NCBI GenBank assembly: GCA_033239005.1
Contig: BSQZ01000039.1
Span: forward strand, 665,816 to 729,815
From: Lamellibrachia satsuma
Taxonomy: Eukaryota; Annelida; Polychaeta; Sabellida; Siboglinidae
DNA length: 64,000 nt
Reading direction: 5' to 3'
This document shows positions 14,683 through 27,657 of this stretch, piece by piece. The number at the start of each line of letters is the position of its first letter. Position 1 is the first letter of the stretch. The position numbers were made by a program, and so were the translations under genes. The notes under the pieces are model-generated. The model was not told where the DNA came from. It did no database searches and worked only from the letters and a program-made list of their open reading frames with translations.

Positions 14683-14937
14683 TAGTGAAATCAATATTTG
14701 TAATATGTATACACGAATATGCATAGAAACGTCAGCTGTATTGCCACTTATCACAATGCAAACAATGTCACTGATATGTGGGGGCCACTAATGCAAGATA
14801 CGTCTACATAGCAATGTCACACTTGCTCAATCAGATTATAAACAGTTTCACTCTACAGAGACTGCACTTTCAAAAATGCACAATGGTGTCACTTTAAATA
14901 TAGACAATGGCCCCAGCACGGACATTAGGTATCACCT

Positions 14938-15310
14938 TTGCTAATAAGTTTTTATTTTAGGCAGCATATTTCACTAATGTGTCGTTGCTGCTTTGATAAT
15001 ATTCGCGACTTTCGTCGTATTCGCCGGTATATATATTTTGCTGTCGCCAAAACTATTGCAACTGTTATTGTAAGCAGTGGACTTGACTTTTGCAATTCCC
15101 TTTATCATAATATTGCTCTCAAGGACATCTTGAAACTTCAACTTGTGCAACATTGTTTGCCAACGTTAATTACCCGGTTTATTTGTTTCTCTCACTCAGC
15201 ACCACTTCTTAAATCATTACATAGTTTCCCTGTCCGATATAACACTATTTTTAAGATCTGTGCAATTGCATTCACTGCTCACTCCTGCAAGAGTGATATA
15301 AGATATTTAA
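14938..15310 (+). pseudogene. L2-type LINE, 3' part of reverse transcriptase ORF
   Basis: The open frame includes RDFRRIRRYIYFAVAKTI, SSGLDFCNSLYHNIALKDIL, LKLQLVQHCLP and PLLKSLHSFPVRYNTIFK. These blocks are diagnostic of the thumb/C-terminal region of L2-clade LINEs. No catalytic YADD box is included; the copy is 5'-truncated near the MITE end and the family is lost after about 15,310. Confidence 0.8.
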
Positions 15311-15489
15311 TTGTCAACACATGCATTTACGCCTATATAGCGTATGTATGCATATTGTATACATATTGTATACACCATTGTTATTGTGCTACATACTACA
15401 AGCAATGCCACTGATTTGGGGAAGCTGCAGGGGCTAGGAAAATCAACATATCATTGTGATTATTTTTATCATATTTGCATCCGCAGAGT

Positions 15490-15770
15490 GCAGTGCATTA
15501 AAAATACTTTAGTACATTTACAATTTCATAATTGTTTCATACTAGAGCACCTGTTAAATTATTTCCATGCATTGGACATTTCTATAAATGTTACCTAAAT
15601 GGGTATCCAAACACCTTTGGAGATTGTATGTCTAAAGTTATTCACGCACTGGCAGGTTGCGACATCACAACCACATTCAATGGGAAGAACAAAAGGTTAA
15701 GTTGGCCGGTCTGGAAATCATATGAAGAAGTAACAGAGGCCTTCGTTTATCTGACAGTTGCAACAAATAT
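15490..15770 (+). pseudogene. Fragment of the 'GCDTT...GK' transposon-associated protein
   Basis: Two overlapping frames together cover the same peptide as 4,252-4,449: FHNCF in one frame, then YKCYLNGYPNTFGDC and HALAGCDITTTFNGKNKRL in the next, followed by WKSYEEVTEAFVYLTV. At least one frameshift lies near 15,540-15,600. The family is common but uncharacterised; no function assigned. Confidence 0.45.
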
Positions 15771-15794
15771 TATCTATTTCAATGTACTAAGATG

Positions 15795-16121
15795 TAGTGG
15801 GTGGAAAGATCATTAAGCAAGTGGACAGTGTCCTGTATTAAGGCAGAACTGTGTGTGAGGTAATAGGAAGTAGCAAGGAGGGAAAGAGGAGTTTGCAAAT
15901 TAGTAGTGGGTCGAAAGATGATTAAGCAAGTGGACAGTTTCCTGTATTAAGGCAGAACTGTGTGTGAGGAAATAGGAAGTAGCAAGGAGGGAAAGAGGAG
16001 TTTGCATATTAATAGTCGGTGGAAAGATAATTAAGCAAGTGGGCAGTTTCCTGTATTAAGGCGGAACTGTGTGTGAGGAAATAGGAAGTAGCCAGGATGG
16101 AAAGATATAGGTTACAATCAG
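15795..16121 (+). repeat. 109-bp tandem repeat, three copies
   Basis: Units begin at 15,795, 15,904 and 16,013 with 'tagtgggtggaaagat'-type starts and repeat 'attaaggcagaactgtgtgt' and 'aataggaagtagcaagga'. The unit lies inside LINE coding sequence. 109 is not a multiple of three, so the triplication breaks the frame. Confidence 0.85.
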
Positions 16122-16420
16122 GAGAAGCAGCATGAAGGACGGTGGAAGGTATAATGTGGGGCAGAAATCTGAAGAAACAGATAAAGAGAAAAGCGTGGTA
16201 TCAGCTTTTGTGTGTGGGTTGGAAATTCTTGCACTGACGGAGAGACAGGAGGTGGCAGAACAAAAACTGGGTTAGGAGAATATGTAAAGTGGAACGAGAA
16301 TACAAAAGGAACATGGGGGAATTAAGAGAAGAGATTGGAAAGGAAACAAACACCCGAGGATTAAGGTATTGGGACAAACGCTGCGAAAGACTGACTAAAT
16401 ACCATGGAAATGTGTTGTAG
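15795..16420 (+). pseudogene. RTE-like LINE reverse transcriptase, C-terminal part
   Basis: Across frames the translation gives GGKIIKQVGSF, then CGLEILALTERQEVAEQKL, then NWVRRICKVEREYKRNMGEL (16,280 onward) to a TAG at 16,418. The order 'V-D-G-K-I-I-x-Q-V-x-S-F', 'G-L-E-x-L-A-L-T-E-R-Q' and 'N-W-V-R-R-I' is that of the C-terminal third of RTE-like endonuclease/reverse transcriptase ORFs. Frameshifts and a 109-bp internal triplication destroy the frame. A related copy lies on the minus strand at 40,396-41,010, and shorter fragments at 16,498-16,560, 17,098-17,150 and 37,620-37,690. Confidence 0.7.
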
Positions 16421-18044
16421 ATGGACCAAATTTAAAATTATGACGTCCAGAGGAAGGGCATTTTAGTGGTTGTAATTATTTGCTATGAAACATTAATTAG
16501 TAGTAGATGGAAATATCATTTGGCTAGTGGACAGCGTAGGCGATAAGTAAGATACGTTTTGGAATCGTTTTAGTTGCTCTCCTCTGTATTATTTAAAGCA
16601 TATATATATATCCTTATAACAATTTGGTCTCCAAGCTTGTAATCAAACTCATTTACATACGTTGTTTTATAGTTACTATCATTCTTGTTTTAGCAAATAT
16701 AAATGTACACTGTGAAGCAGACCTTCATTACATCTATGTAGAAGGTCGGATCACCTCAGAAATGCGGCCGTCTTTGTCCAGTCCCTACCTAAAATACTGT
16801 TCAATTCAGAATTAAAACCTCAGAAGCAAATCCATTTTCGATTTATTACTATTGCGTATATTTTAATAATGAATACTTGGATAACATATTCCGAAATAAA
16901 CCTATTAATCTCCGGTCTTATTTCGGTCCGTTGTAATTGAAAAACTCCTAGTTTTTATTAGTGCGTTTAATATTTTCTGTACAATTTGCAACCTATACAT
17001 TTAGGAATTCCACTTGTAACCTGTATACCTTACAAAGCCACACCTTTTGTCAAACGGCCTGTCACTGTATTTACCCCTCTACACGTGAAATAAAAATTAG
17101 TAGTAGATGGAAAGATCATTAGCCCAGTGGAGAGGTGAATAGGTGATAAATATACAATACCCAAAGAAAGAGTATTTGCAAGTACTCATAATATTTAAAA
17201 AGAAATAAGAACAGCCAGTGTTAGATGAATTAACCATTTATTATTTTAATAATTAAAAAAAGTCACATTAGTTTATTTAAACTATGAATGTTAATATTAA
17301 TGTGATCAATAAAATATCTAGGCAGAAAGATACTTCTTTGGTCTCTTAAAGTGCATATTTAAGCAACTTATTAAATTCATCCCAAACCTCATTAATTAGT
17401 AATACACCTTTAATTTCTATCAATATTGAACCATCTGCCTGTTTCAATATTGAGTTACCTAGCGTCAATTCAATAAAAATAATTCTTAATATATCAGGTA
17501 ATAATGTCATGTATACTTAAAACACAAATACTTGTCGTGCTGTCATGTACGTTAATGATATCACATTGACATATATTTATTACTGCGGAGAACGATTTTA
17601 CCGTCGCAAGGATGTTGTATTGTTAGTGTTATTCTTGTAAATCAAGGCTTCAGGGAGTTTAATATGGGGGAGTTTCTATGCCCATTTTGTCGGAGAAACC
17701 ACATGGCTATAAAAAGAAGCAACGACATGTCATAGCTGTTTGTTTTATTTTCTTCACACAAAACGGCAAAACACAACATCTATGTTTCAATATTCATCTG
17801 CCACGTGCTACACGTAGCCAGAAGCCCCATGACACCGCTACAGGAAATCGCCGTGGTACAACAATTTGCAATGTTGTACACCCATAATTCCAGTGTAACG
17901 TTATTTACCTACAATCTCAATATTAAGAACGCCATTATTTATAACCTTTCGTTTTCGGCATCTTTTTTTTTGTTTATGTGCTATGCGTCCACGCAGTTAT
18001 GGCGCAATTTGAATGCGTACCATATTTGTATCGATCATCACATA
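16421..18044. other. Intergenic, AT-rich; short LINE scraps only
   Basis: Apart from two short fragments of the RTE-like LINE (16,498-16,560 and 17,098-17,150), I see no gene, RNA or transposon end. From 17,680 to 18,044 an open frame continues into the HTH-like CDS, but its upstream sequence looks non-coding. Confidence 0.4.
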
Positions 18045-18275
18045 ATGGAAAATTTAGACACATATATGGATGAAATCTCGCACATCATAGAAAGCCACCA
18101 TTTCACGCTTACTCAGGCAGTCGACAACCTCAGGGAGAAATATGGCACGACGAAAGGATTCTCGGAGAGATCCCTGCAGAAATACTGTAAGATAAGCAGT
18201 ATCCATGGAAACCCCTCAAATTCCTCTTTTGTCGCCGATGATATATTGGTTGACGTTGTCGAAGAAGCCATATAA
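18045..18275 (+). pseudogene. N-terminal HTH region of an integrase-type protein, truncated
   Basis: A 76-codon frame from an ATG at 18,045 encodes MENLDTYMDEISHIIES, then TQAVDNLREKYGTTKGFSER, then SLQKYCKISSIHG. The 'E-I-x-x-x-I-x-x ... G-x-x-x-G-F-S-E-R-S-x-x-x-x-C' pattern resembles the helix-turn-helix N-terminus of DDE/rve integrase-like proteins common in fish and marine invertebrates. It stops at 18,273-18,275 with no catalytic core. A CAG|GTACG donor-like sequence follows the stop by two bases. Either a truncated pseudogene or a first exon with a premature stop; assignment is from motif memory. Confidence 0.4.
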
Positions 18276-18337
18276 CAGGTACGAAATGTCATGTAGCGTA
18301 ATATAAACTAAACTAAACATATTACTTTTTGCAACAT

Positions 18338-18576
<239 letters not shown>

Positions 18577-18632
18577 GCGTGTCTAGATACGATAGTTTAC
18601 GTCGTTACATAATCAGTTTACGTCGTTACATA

Positions 18633-19282
18633 ATCATGTACGTACTCCCATGACCCCATGTACCCATGAATAACTCCGGGCCTTAGCCCTTAATACAGTG
18701 TATGCAGTGTTCTAAATTTTTATTAGTACTGTGGCTATGATTATGAAACCCTTATGATTAACTTTTTTAATTCTTAATTTAACTGGTATCTTCTAGGCCA
18801 TTTGTTCTTCCAATAGCCTTTTTTAATAGGCAATATTCTGTCAAGCTTCAACGACAACATGCTAATTACGAATCTTGTCTAAACTTAGTTCTATATTAAT
18901 CCTCAATATTAATTATTATGATAATTATTCATTTGAATTTGTTTTCCACTACGTACACCAAAAGTTGGTATTACCGATTTCTCCAACAAATATAACAACT
19001 GCTTGATTTAATCTACTTGTAATAGCTTGAAATCAATTTCCAGAGAAACAATGGCAGCTTGTACCATTGCCAAATCAAATAATGACACTAATATTCCAAT
19101 CAGAAAACACTAATCGTTAATGAATAATATGTACATATACTACACAAGCTAAATGTGAAATGTAAATGTTAGCAGCAAACTTATATTTTAAGTGATTAGT
19201 TATTACAGACAGGTCGATCATATAATCGGAAGATCCTCGCCTTGTCAAGCATACTATTGTAGCAAACTATGATTGTTACTAT
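18633..19282. other. Intergenic, no feature seen
   Basis: AT-rich, no coding frame of interest. From about 19,215 it merges into a module copy (B). Confidence 0.4.
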
Positions 19283-19400
19283 TTTCTGCATTAGCATTTT
19301 ACACATTTGCCCCTGTGTGGGGTATTTTTCTTCATCTGGCAGAGACACCAGATAGAAGGAACCAACGGCTTGTGTAGTCACTGCGCCCCACGCTCTTGAT
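19283..19400 (-). mobile_element. tRNA-derived SINE, internally deleted copy (module B)
   Basis: Shares the 'ccctgtgtggggtatttt' tail segment and the 'agtcactgcgccccacgctc' head segment with the other three SINE copies. The section carrying box B is deleted. Confidence 0.5.
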
Positions 19401-20493
19401 ACAGTATAGCGACTGAAGTACTATGTTTACACCAACTATTGACTTCCTAGTCTTGCTGCATATTCATATATGAATATCTATACAAAGTCCAACTCCAACA
19501 AACCGTTTTAGTGAACGAATTGTACAGGATGTTTTTTAAACATTGGTGCACACTAACATAATTAATAGTTCGATCTTTCATCCTTTCGTTTGTTCTTTCT
19601 TTTGTTCTTACTTACTTGCATTTTGTACAATGTAGCTATGCTGGGAAACGAAAGGTTCTTCCTTGTCGAATACATGTAACGGAGGCTATTAACATAGTTA
19701 TACACCTATACTAGTAGCTTTGATGTAATTATGGATTGTTTTGATGTTCGATTTATCAGTGTTCTTGAATACAGGTAATACAAATCTCTCAAAATCGGTC
19801 ATGTGCTTGTCGAGTTCTTCCTTGTAATTTGGGTGCGAGTGCGACTGGTTCCCCGAAACACGTCAACCAAGATGGGAAATGGGATAACGTACACATGATT
19901 AAGCGTACACCCACGCTTGACGTGGGATATACTGATGAATCCAAATTTCAACAGTTCGATCTTCGAAGGGTATTGTAATACTACTGCCACACCTGGTTAG
20001 CACGAATGCGTGATAGAGACCTTTCCCCTATCCTGCTTAAACAGTACTATCTAGGCAAATAGTTTTAGGTGGTGGGAAATTGTATCGAACATACACATGT
20101 TTCTGTGCTGGCTTTTAATGCGTCGGCCAGGTAGTGGATCGTCTAAAGTAAGTGTTCATTTATTTGCAATTTACGGGTGTTTTCCCATAAATGGAATATA
20201 TTTAGTCCCTCACAGCCTCATAAATCAAAGGGTTCGTATTACTTTGTTCGTGTTATTTTTCAACAATATAGGATATATATGATGTGCTTCAAAGTGAAGC
20301 TGTAAAATAAGCAATCTGGAATGGGCCTTTCTTTAACACACAATATACCATAATGATACGAGGTATATATTAACTATTATTTTACATGTTTGTTATTTTT
20401 TATTTACATTCAAAATGGAAACTAAAATTTAGGAACACTTTGTATTCGGCATATTTTATATTTCATATAATTAATAAAATGATATATGTTTGA
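19401..20493. repeat. Module B body, non-coding
   Basis: Matches 38,470-39,110 and 49,010-49,880, including 'ttcctagtcttgctgcatat' and 'ggtggtgggaaattgtatcg'. No gene seen. Confidence 0.55.
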
Positions 20494-20728
20494 GTGGGGA
20501 AGCGACCTTTGTTCGGTGGAATGCGTAGCGTCATTAGGCGGTCTGAAATGATGCACAGGAGATGCGAGGGGAGTTTCTTTGCAAGTGTATTCGCAATGGC
20601 GACATTAGGCGGTCTGAAATGATGCCCAGGAGATGCGATGATAGTTTCTTTGCAAGTGTATTCGCAATGGCGAAGCCAACTCTTGTTTCGTTCGCCAGCA
20701 TCCTTGCCGATCTAGAAGTATGTAACAC
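20494..20728 (-). pseudogene. RTE-like LINE endonuclease fragment
   Basis: The minus-strand peptide contains NETRVGFAIANTLAKKLSSH followed by GIISDRLMSPLRI. The pattern 'V-G-F-A-I-x-N-x-L ... G-I-S-D-R-L-M-x-L-R-x-P-L' is typical of APE endonuclease domains of RTE-like LINEs. A 74-bp stretch is tandemly duplicated here (starts near 20,526 and 20,600) but single in the module C copy (39,110-39,260). Remnant only. Confidence 0.55.
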
Positions 20729-20849
20729 TCCTCTCTGTCAACCAACAATTGTCTTCAAAGTGCATTTCTGGAAGTGGTTCTATGTCAATTGTATACCGCT
20801 CAAGCTGATGTGCCATCAGAGCTGTGCACCATTCGGATCTGGTTGATGT

Positions 20850-21948
20850 ACTCATTTCAATAGCTGAATGGCATTACATTATTTGCCAATGAAATTTCCT
20901 ATACTAAAATATAAGAGTTAGGCATAAAATAAGTACAAGAAACATTAAATAGATATCCTCACATTGAGATAAAAGAAACATTATGCATTGTCAGTTTAAT
21001 AATAATAAAATTACACCTAAATGACAGGTGATAGTTTCTGTTCATGCCTCCAATAGGACATACTGCTTGTACAAGTCAGATGAGCTGTTCACGAAATCGG
21101 AGTTATGATAACTTGACATGAAAATCGTGTCTTCCTCAGAAGACATTGATCATAAACGTTTTGACCCTTACAATTTTTAACAACTCTTCCAATCGTGCAT
21201 GGAATGCACCGAACTTTATAATACCAGATGTGAGTTTTAAGTTCTTGTATTAACTTTTTATTTGCTATTTTCAAGGTCAAAATCAATATTCCGAAATCGC
21301 TCGAACACATCAGAACCAGTATGAAAGAAATGTATGCAAACGATTTTCATTAGAACTAGATCGATAACAAAATTCAAAATAAACCTACCATAATATGGCA
21401 TACATCAAAAGAAGCGCAAACATTCATGGAACGCAACATACTGCTGAAAACCATAGTTGTGGTAAACCAACTTTCACCGAAAAACTTGGTGCGCATATTA
21501 TCATAAGCACATTTATGCAATCAACAACACAACACAGATATAGATATATGAAAAGGCCAAAAGAATGACGTTTATTGTGGGGATTAGGGGTAAGCCCACT
21601 TTCTAAGAAATGTAAAACAAAGAAATGTGGGCTCCACAACCCAACGCCAGGCTGACTACGCCCCATGCGACCCTCCTAGACGTCGGGTTCAATTGAGCCC
21701 ACATTTCACCACAAAGCAGTAGCAGTATTCCTAGAACAAATAAAAGAAACAATGGCATTACTATTGTCATGGAACACCCTTAAACCAAATAGCATAATGC
21801 CCTACATGCTATCACGCGGTCTATGAATACAACTACCTGCTTAAAAATACACTAGCTCTAACTGGAATAACTACAAAGGTGGGGCCAATTCGCCACCGGT
21901 CACCGACACATGTGACCACCCATTAGATAGAACAGTGAGCACTCCTAC
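20850..21948. other. Intergenic, no convincing gene
   Basis: Short featureless frames only. From about 21,560 the composition becomes less AT-rich and probably represents the 3' flank of the tyrosine-recombinase retrotransposon, but no terminal repeat was identified. Confidence 0.35.
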
Positions 21949-22300
21949 TCAAGCAATCCTAATGTATTTCTTAAACGCATCCGAAGTCCACCTGCCTGCC
22001 GCTCTGATCTGCGCATCCGATTCGCCCCTCAGTGCGGCTGCAGTGGCTGCCCCAATACGAAAGCTGTGACCCTTAAAAGCACTAGTTTGTTAGCCACAAA
22101 AACCAAGGAGTCGCTTCGATGACACATCAAATTCACTGCGTAACATTGGAGAGCCATCTGGGTATGCGAACAGAGAAGCCTGCACGTTGCCTCTGGCCAG
22201 CTGGTAATCTCGCAAAAAAGAAGCGGGGTGTGTTCTTGTTACACATGTCTCCCCGGTTGAATACAAAGCAAGGACTGGCAGTTGGGGTCCGGGCACTGCC
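21949..22300 (-). pseudogene. Tyrosine recombinase, C-terminal catalytic domain (Ngaro/DIRS-type)
   Basis: DIRS/Ngaro-type retrotransposons integrate with a tyrosine recombinase instead of a DDE integrase. The minus-strand frame reads LFAYPDGSPMLRSEF, then after one in-frame TAA (22,090-22,092) GHSFRIGAATAAALRG (His of the H-x-x-R box at 22,066-22,068), then IRAAGRWTSDAFKKYIRIA and a stop at 21,949-21,951. H-x-x-R, W and the nucleophile Tyr in K-K-Y-I are all present. The N-terminal recombinase half and the whole RT/RNase H region are missing: the gag-like frame runs almost directly into this domain near 22,300-22,330. Non-functional deletion derivative. Confidence 0.8.
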
Positions 22301-22480
22301 CTTGCCTGGAAAGGGGGACCCTGGGGATTGCAACTGATCTGCCTTAGTTTGAGATGCCTTCAGCCATAGCTCCCAGTTGTTCGAGTCCCATGCCCACCCC
22401 GCCCGATGCCGCAGGGACCTGAAAACTTGGTCGTATGATCGCCAATCGGCCCCCTCTTGCGCAAGGCCTCGAACGACCTC
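22301..22480 (-). pseudogene. Gag-like ORF1 of the tyrosine-recombinase retrotransposon, downstream half
   Basis: The frame reads from 22,480 down through ADWRSYDQVFRSLRHRAGW and SNNWELWLKASQ. 'D-W-R-x-Y-D-x-x-F-R-x-L-R ... W-x-x-x-x-x-E-L-W-L-K-A' is a recurrent block in the gag-like ORF of Ngaro/DIRS-type elements. The upstream half is 12.8 kb away at 35,270-36,201 on the same strand. Codon register is identical on both sides of the GACCTC duplication, so the ORF was interrupted cleanly. Confidence 0.7.
22475..22480. other. Left 6-bp target-site duplication (GACCTC)
   Basis: GACCTC immediately precedes AGTAGTGCAT and is repeated at 35,270-35,275 directly after ATGCACTACT. A 6-bp duplication is the known size for Polinton/Maverick insertions. 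Confidence 0.85.
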
Positions 22481-22582
22481 AGTAGTGCATGAGCGGATTT
22501 CACCCGCCAATGTGGTGGCTCTGCATGACTGATTTCGGTTAACAGCGCCCCCTAGCGGCCTGTTCACGCATGAGTGACGTGG

Positions 22583-22657
22583 GGGGGGGCGCCCCATCCC
22601 GCCCCGCCCCGCCCCGCCCCGCCATGCCCCGCCCCGCCCCGCCCCGCCCCGCCCCGC
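22583..22657. repeat. (CCCCG)n array near left terminus
   Basis: About 15 pentamer-like units with one variant. The right arm has a much shorter counterpart (35,150-35,172). G-rich on the other strand, with potential for quadruplex structure. Confidence 0.85.
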
Positions 22658-22797
22658 TCCAGGAGAGGAACATTAATAATTGAGATGAAAGAGTTAACAG
22701 TGATCATGAAGAGGGTAATTAATAACTGAGATCAAAGGACCTAACGAGGAGACGAGAAAGGAACGAGACACGGTATCGTACGAGTGCACACGTATAT

Positions 22798-22803
22798 TTT
22801 ATT
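22798..22803 (-). terminator. Polyadenylation signal AATAAA, left arm protease
   Basis: TTTATT on the plus strand gives AATAAA about 100 bp downstream of the protease stop, just beyond a (CAG)n tract at 22,810-22,836. Mirrored at 35,001-35,006. Confidence 0.5.
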
Positions 22804-22808
22804 GAACA

Positions 22809-22839
<31 letters not shown>

Positions 22840-22901
22840 TGGCGATACAATATGGGTAGCGTGTATAATATAAGTACGACTACCGGAGGCTCGTCGATCG
22901 A

Positions 22902-23345
22902 TTACGACGAGCGATAATACAGTCTACCTTGTCGCATCTGTTTAAGCCAATCAAACACGCGGCAATCGTTAGCAACTAGATCGGTGCCGAATACGTTGAT
23001 AAAAGTTCTCATTGGAAAGCCGTTACAACGAAGCAATAGAAAAACTTCGCAATATTGTCCGCAAACGTTAGACAGAGGGCTCTGAAGTCTCTTGCTATTA
23101 CGAGTCCACTCGGAACAATGTTCGTTCATGAAGGTGCGGAAGGCAGCGTGACGTGGCGGCAGGCCGTGCGAGCAGAAGTAATCGCCGCGTCCGTCGGCAG
23201 CCAGGTACAGCGCGATCCAGTGTTCGCCCGGTTCGTCGCCGTCGTCGGTGTTGCACACGAAGGCGGCAGGTAGAACGCCGTAAGAATATAGAGAGTAAAA
23301 ATAATACATTGACCACCCCACCCCACCCCACCCCCACCTCAACAC
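22902..23345 (-). CDS. Adenain-type (C5-like) cysteine protease, left arm copy
   Basis: Polinton/Maverick elements and adenoviruses share a cysteine protease that processes virion proteins. This copy reads GEHWIALYL (catalytic His), GDYFCSHGLPP (position of the catalytic acid), KRLQSPLSNVCGQYCEVFLL (oxyanion Gln seven residues before the catalytic Cys), then TDLVANDCRVFDWLKQ near the C-terminus. The family normally has Asp or Glu before S-x-G in the second block; here it is Cys. The N-terminus is not genuine: the open frame starts inside a G-rich repeat, and only residues from about MYYFYSLYSYGVLPAAF onward look protease-like, so about 30 N-terminal residues of a usual domain are missing or in another exon. 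Likely inactive or non-canonical. Confidence 0.75.
   Translation of the reverse strand: MLRWGWGGVGWSMYYFYSLYSYGVLPAAFVCNTDDGDEPGEHWIALYLAADGRGDYFCSHGLPPRHAAFRTFMNEHCSEWTRNSKRLQSPLSNVCGQYCEVFLLLRCNGFPMRTFINVFGTDLVANDCRVFDWLKQMRQGRLYYRSS
23311..23340. repeat. CCCCA-rich tract upstream of the left protease
   Basis: Short CCCCACC array; the mirrored GGGGT array at 34,440-34,498 is longer. It precedes the protease frame in both arms and could form G-quadruplexes on the purine strand. Confidence 0.75.
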
Positions 23346-23689
23346 TGGACCCTGACCTTGACGGAGTGACCAGTCCGAGTGGCGAACTAATACTAACTGG
23401 ACGCCCTAACGACAGGAGTTAACTGTAAGCCGAAGCGTTTATCCAGCTGTGAGCCATAGTGCGAGATGAAAGGATGCTAATCGGAACAATGTAGCAATGG
23501 AACCGAGCTAATCAGAGTAAAAAAACGACAACAATGTTGCAAAGTAGACAATTGATGTGGGACTGCTCGTTCAGATAGATCATGCCTGCCGAACTGGTAC
23601 CCCTGTTCAGCGACCCAACGAGGAGACGAGAAATGAACAAAACATGATATCGTACTATATTTTTTTACATGTAAATATTTAAAAGTAAT

Positions 23690-24365
23690 GCGCTTTTACA
23701 CTTTATCCATAACTCCTACAGTTTACCCAAAATTTCTTCAATTTATCCATAATTCTCCTATTGAATAAGAGTACAAGGACATTTTATTAACTATTTGAAA
23801 ATAATAACACAATAACGTCCACAAACGTTAGACAGAGGACTCTAAAGTTTCTTGCCATATCCATACTTTCGTTATATGTCAATATTTTTAAATAGGGCGC
23901 TCTTACACTTTACCCATAACTCCTACAGTTTACCCATAATTCGTACAATTTACCCATAATTCTCCTATTGAATAAGTATACAAGGACATTGTATTAACTA
24001 TTTAAAAATAATGACACAATATCGTCCATAAACGTTAGACAGAGGACTCTAAAGTCTCTTGCCATACGCATATTTGCGTTATATGTCAATATGTTAAAAT
24101 AGTGCGCTCCTACAATTTACCCATAATTATCCTATTGAATAAGAGTACAAGGACATTTTATTAAATATTTGAAAATAATGACACAATATCGTCCTCAAAC
24201 GTTAGACAGAGGACTCTAAAGCCTCTTGTCATACGCATATGTTCGTTATATGTCAATAGTTTAAAATAGTGCGCTCTTACACTTTACCCATAACTCCTAC
24301 AGTTTACCCATAATTCGTACAATTTACCCATAATTCCTACAATTTACCCAGCACACATATGTAGT
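23690..24365. repeat. Composite tandem array: 20-bp repeat plus protease-gene fragment, left arm
   Basis: Three units of about 165-205 bp. Each contains 'aaacgttagacagaggactc' plus flanks (near 23,820, 24,030 and 24,195), a close copy of the protease catalytic-cysteine region at 23,050-23,100. It is joined to TTTACCCATAATTCCTACA repeats and an 'attgaataagagtacaagga' segment. The right arm mirrors this at 33,430-34,110. Confidence 0.8.
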
Positions 24366-24560
24366 GAAGTGTGTATGTTCGTTCACCTAGCTATAAAAAT
24401 AACGGGACTTTAGTTTCATATGGATCGTGTTACTCACAGACCCCTTATATTCTGATGGACCAGGCGAGGAAAACAATTACCAAGATTAAACCTGTTTGGA
24501 CTTCCGCACTGTGTGCAGTGACACTGCGCTTTAATAAAAGATGAATAATAAAGATGCATT

Positions 24561-26525
<1,965 letters not shown>

Positions 26526-26989
26526 GGCAGTTGAAACATCGCGGTCCCGACGGCTTGGAGAACTACCAAGACATCGCTGAACAGGGGTACCAGTTCAGCA
26601 GGCATGATCTATCTGAACGACTACGAAGGCAATAATGACGGTTGTGATGACGACACGAAGATCCCAGCTCATTTATATAGCATGGTAGAAATAAACCAGA
26701 CAGCTGATGTAACCCTCGGAACAATACCACCGTAATCAGAAAAACAGATAAGCGGCCGGCAGCTGTCAACTAACCGACACAAGGCATCCATCACGCAAGG
26801 AAAAACCGGGGGTTATGAGTACCGAGACAGCTCTAGAACGGCGTGTATTTAAAACAGTAAATGTACAAATCAATAATTATCTGAACTAATCTATGTAATG
26901 AGCGTCTCCTCTCGTCTGTCGCTAGTACGGACGCTTCTTCACACCCTTCCTCCTCCTACATAACAGAAATAGAACTACTGTATGCGTTG
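26526..26989. other. Unique segment between minisatellite blocks, left arm
   Basis: Non-repetitive 460-bp island mirrored at 31,070-31,545. It includes a TATA-like box on the minus strand (TATATAA, about 26,674-26,680) and short frames described for the right-arm copy. A 40-bp stretch (near 26,575-26,620, containing GGGGTACCAGTTC) is also found near 23,575-23,620. Confidence 0.7.
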
Positions 26990-27385
26990 CTCCTACTTCC
27001 AGCCACATACTGGCTCCCGATATATTGCGTCCATCATACAGTCCTCCTTCTTTCCTACCTCCAACCACATCCTGGCTCCTGATACATTGCGTCCACCATA
27101 CTGTCCTCTGTTTCTCCTACCTCCAGCCACATCCTGACTCCTGATACAGTGCATCCATCATACAGGCTCCTTCTCCCCTACCTCCAACCACATCCTGGCT
27201 CCTGATACATTGCGTCCACCATACTGTCCTCTGTTGCCCCTACCTCCAGCCACATCCCTGCTCCTTACACATTGCCTCCACCATGAAGTCCTCTGTCTCT
27301 CCTACCTCCAAACACATCCTGGCTCCTTATACACTGCGTCCATCATACAGTCCTCTGTTTCTCCTACCTCCAACCGCGTCCTTGT
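26990..27385 (+). repeat. 62-bp minisatellite, inner block, left arm
   Basis: About 6 units, the same repeat as 25,196-26,525. The mirrored block in the right arm (29,050-31,070) has about 32 units. Confidence 0.9.
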
Positions 27386-27657
27386 AGGACTTAAATTATA
27401 GGAGGTATGGGTAAATTGTAGGAATTATGGGTAAACTGTAGGTGTTATGGGTAAACTATAGGAGGTATGGTAAATTGTAGTTATAGGTAAACTGTATGAA
27501 TTATGGGTAAACTGTAGGAAGTATGGGTAATTGTAGGACTTATAGGTAAACTGTAGGAGGTATGGGTAAATTGTAGGAATTATAGGTAAACTTTAGGAGC
27601 TATGGGTAAACAATAGGAATTATGGGTAAACTGTAGGAGTTATGAGTAAACTGTATC
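27386..27657 (-). repeat. 20-bp satellite, left arm
   Basis: Unit on the minus strand TTTACCCATAATTCCTACAG. About 13 irregular copies; mirrored at 28,365-29,050. Confidence 0.9.
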
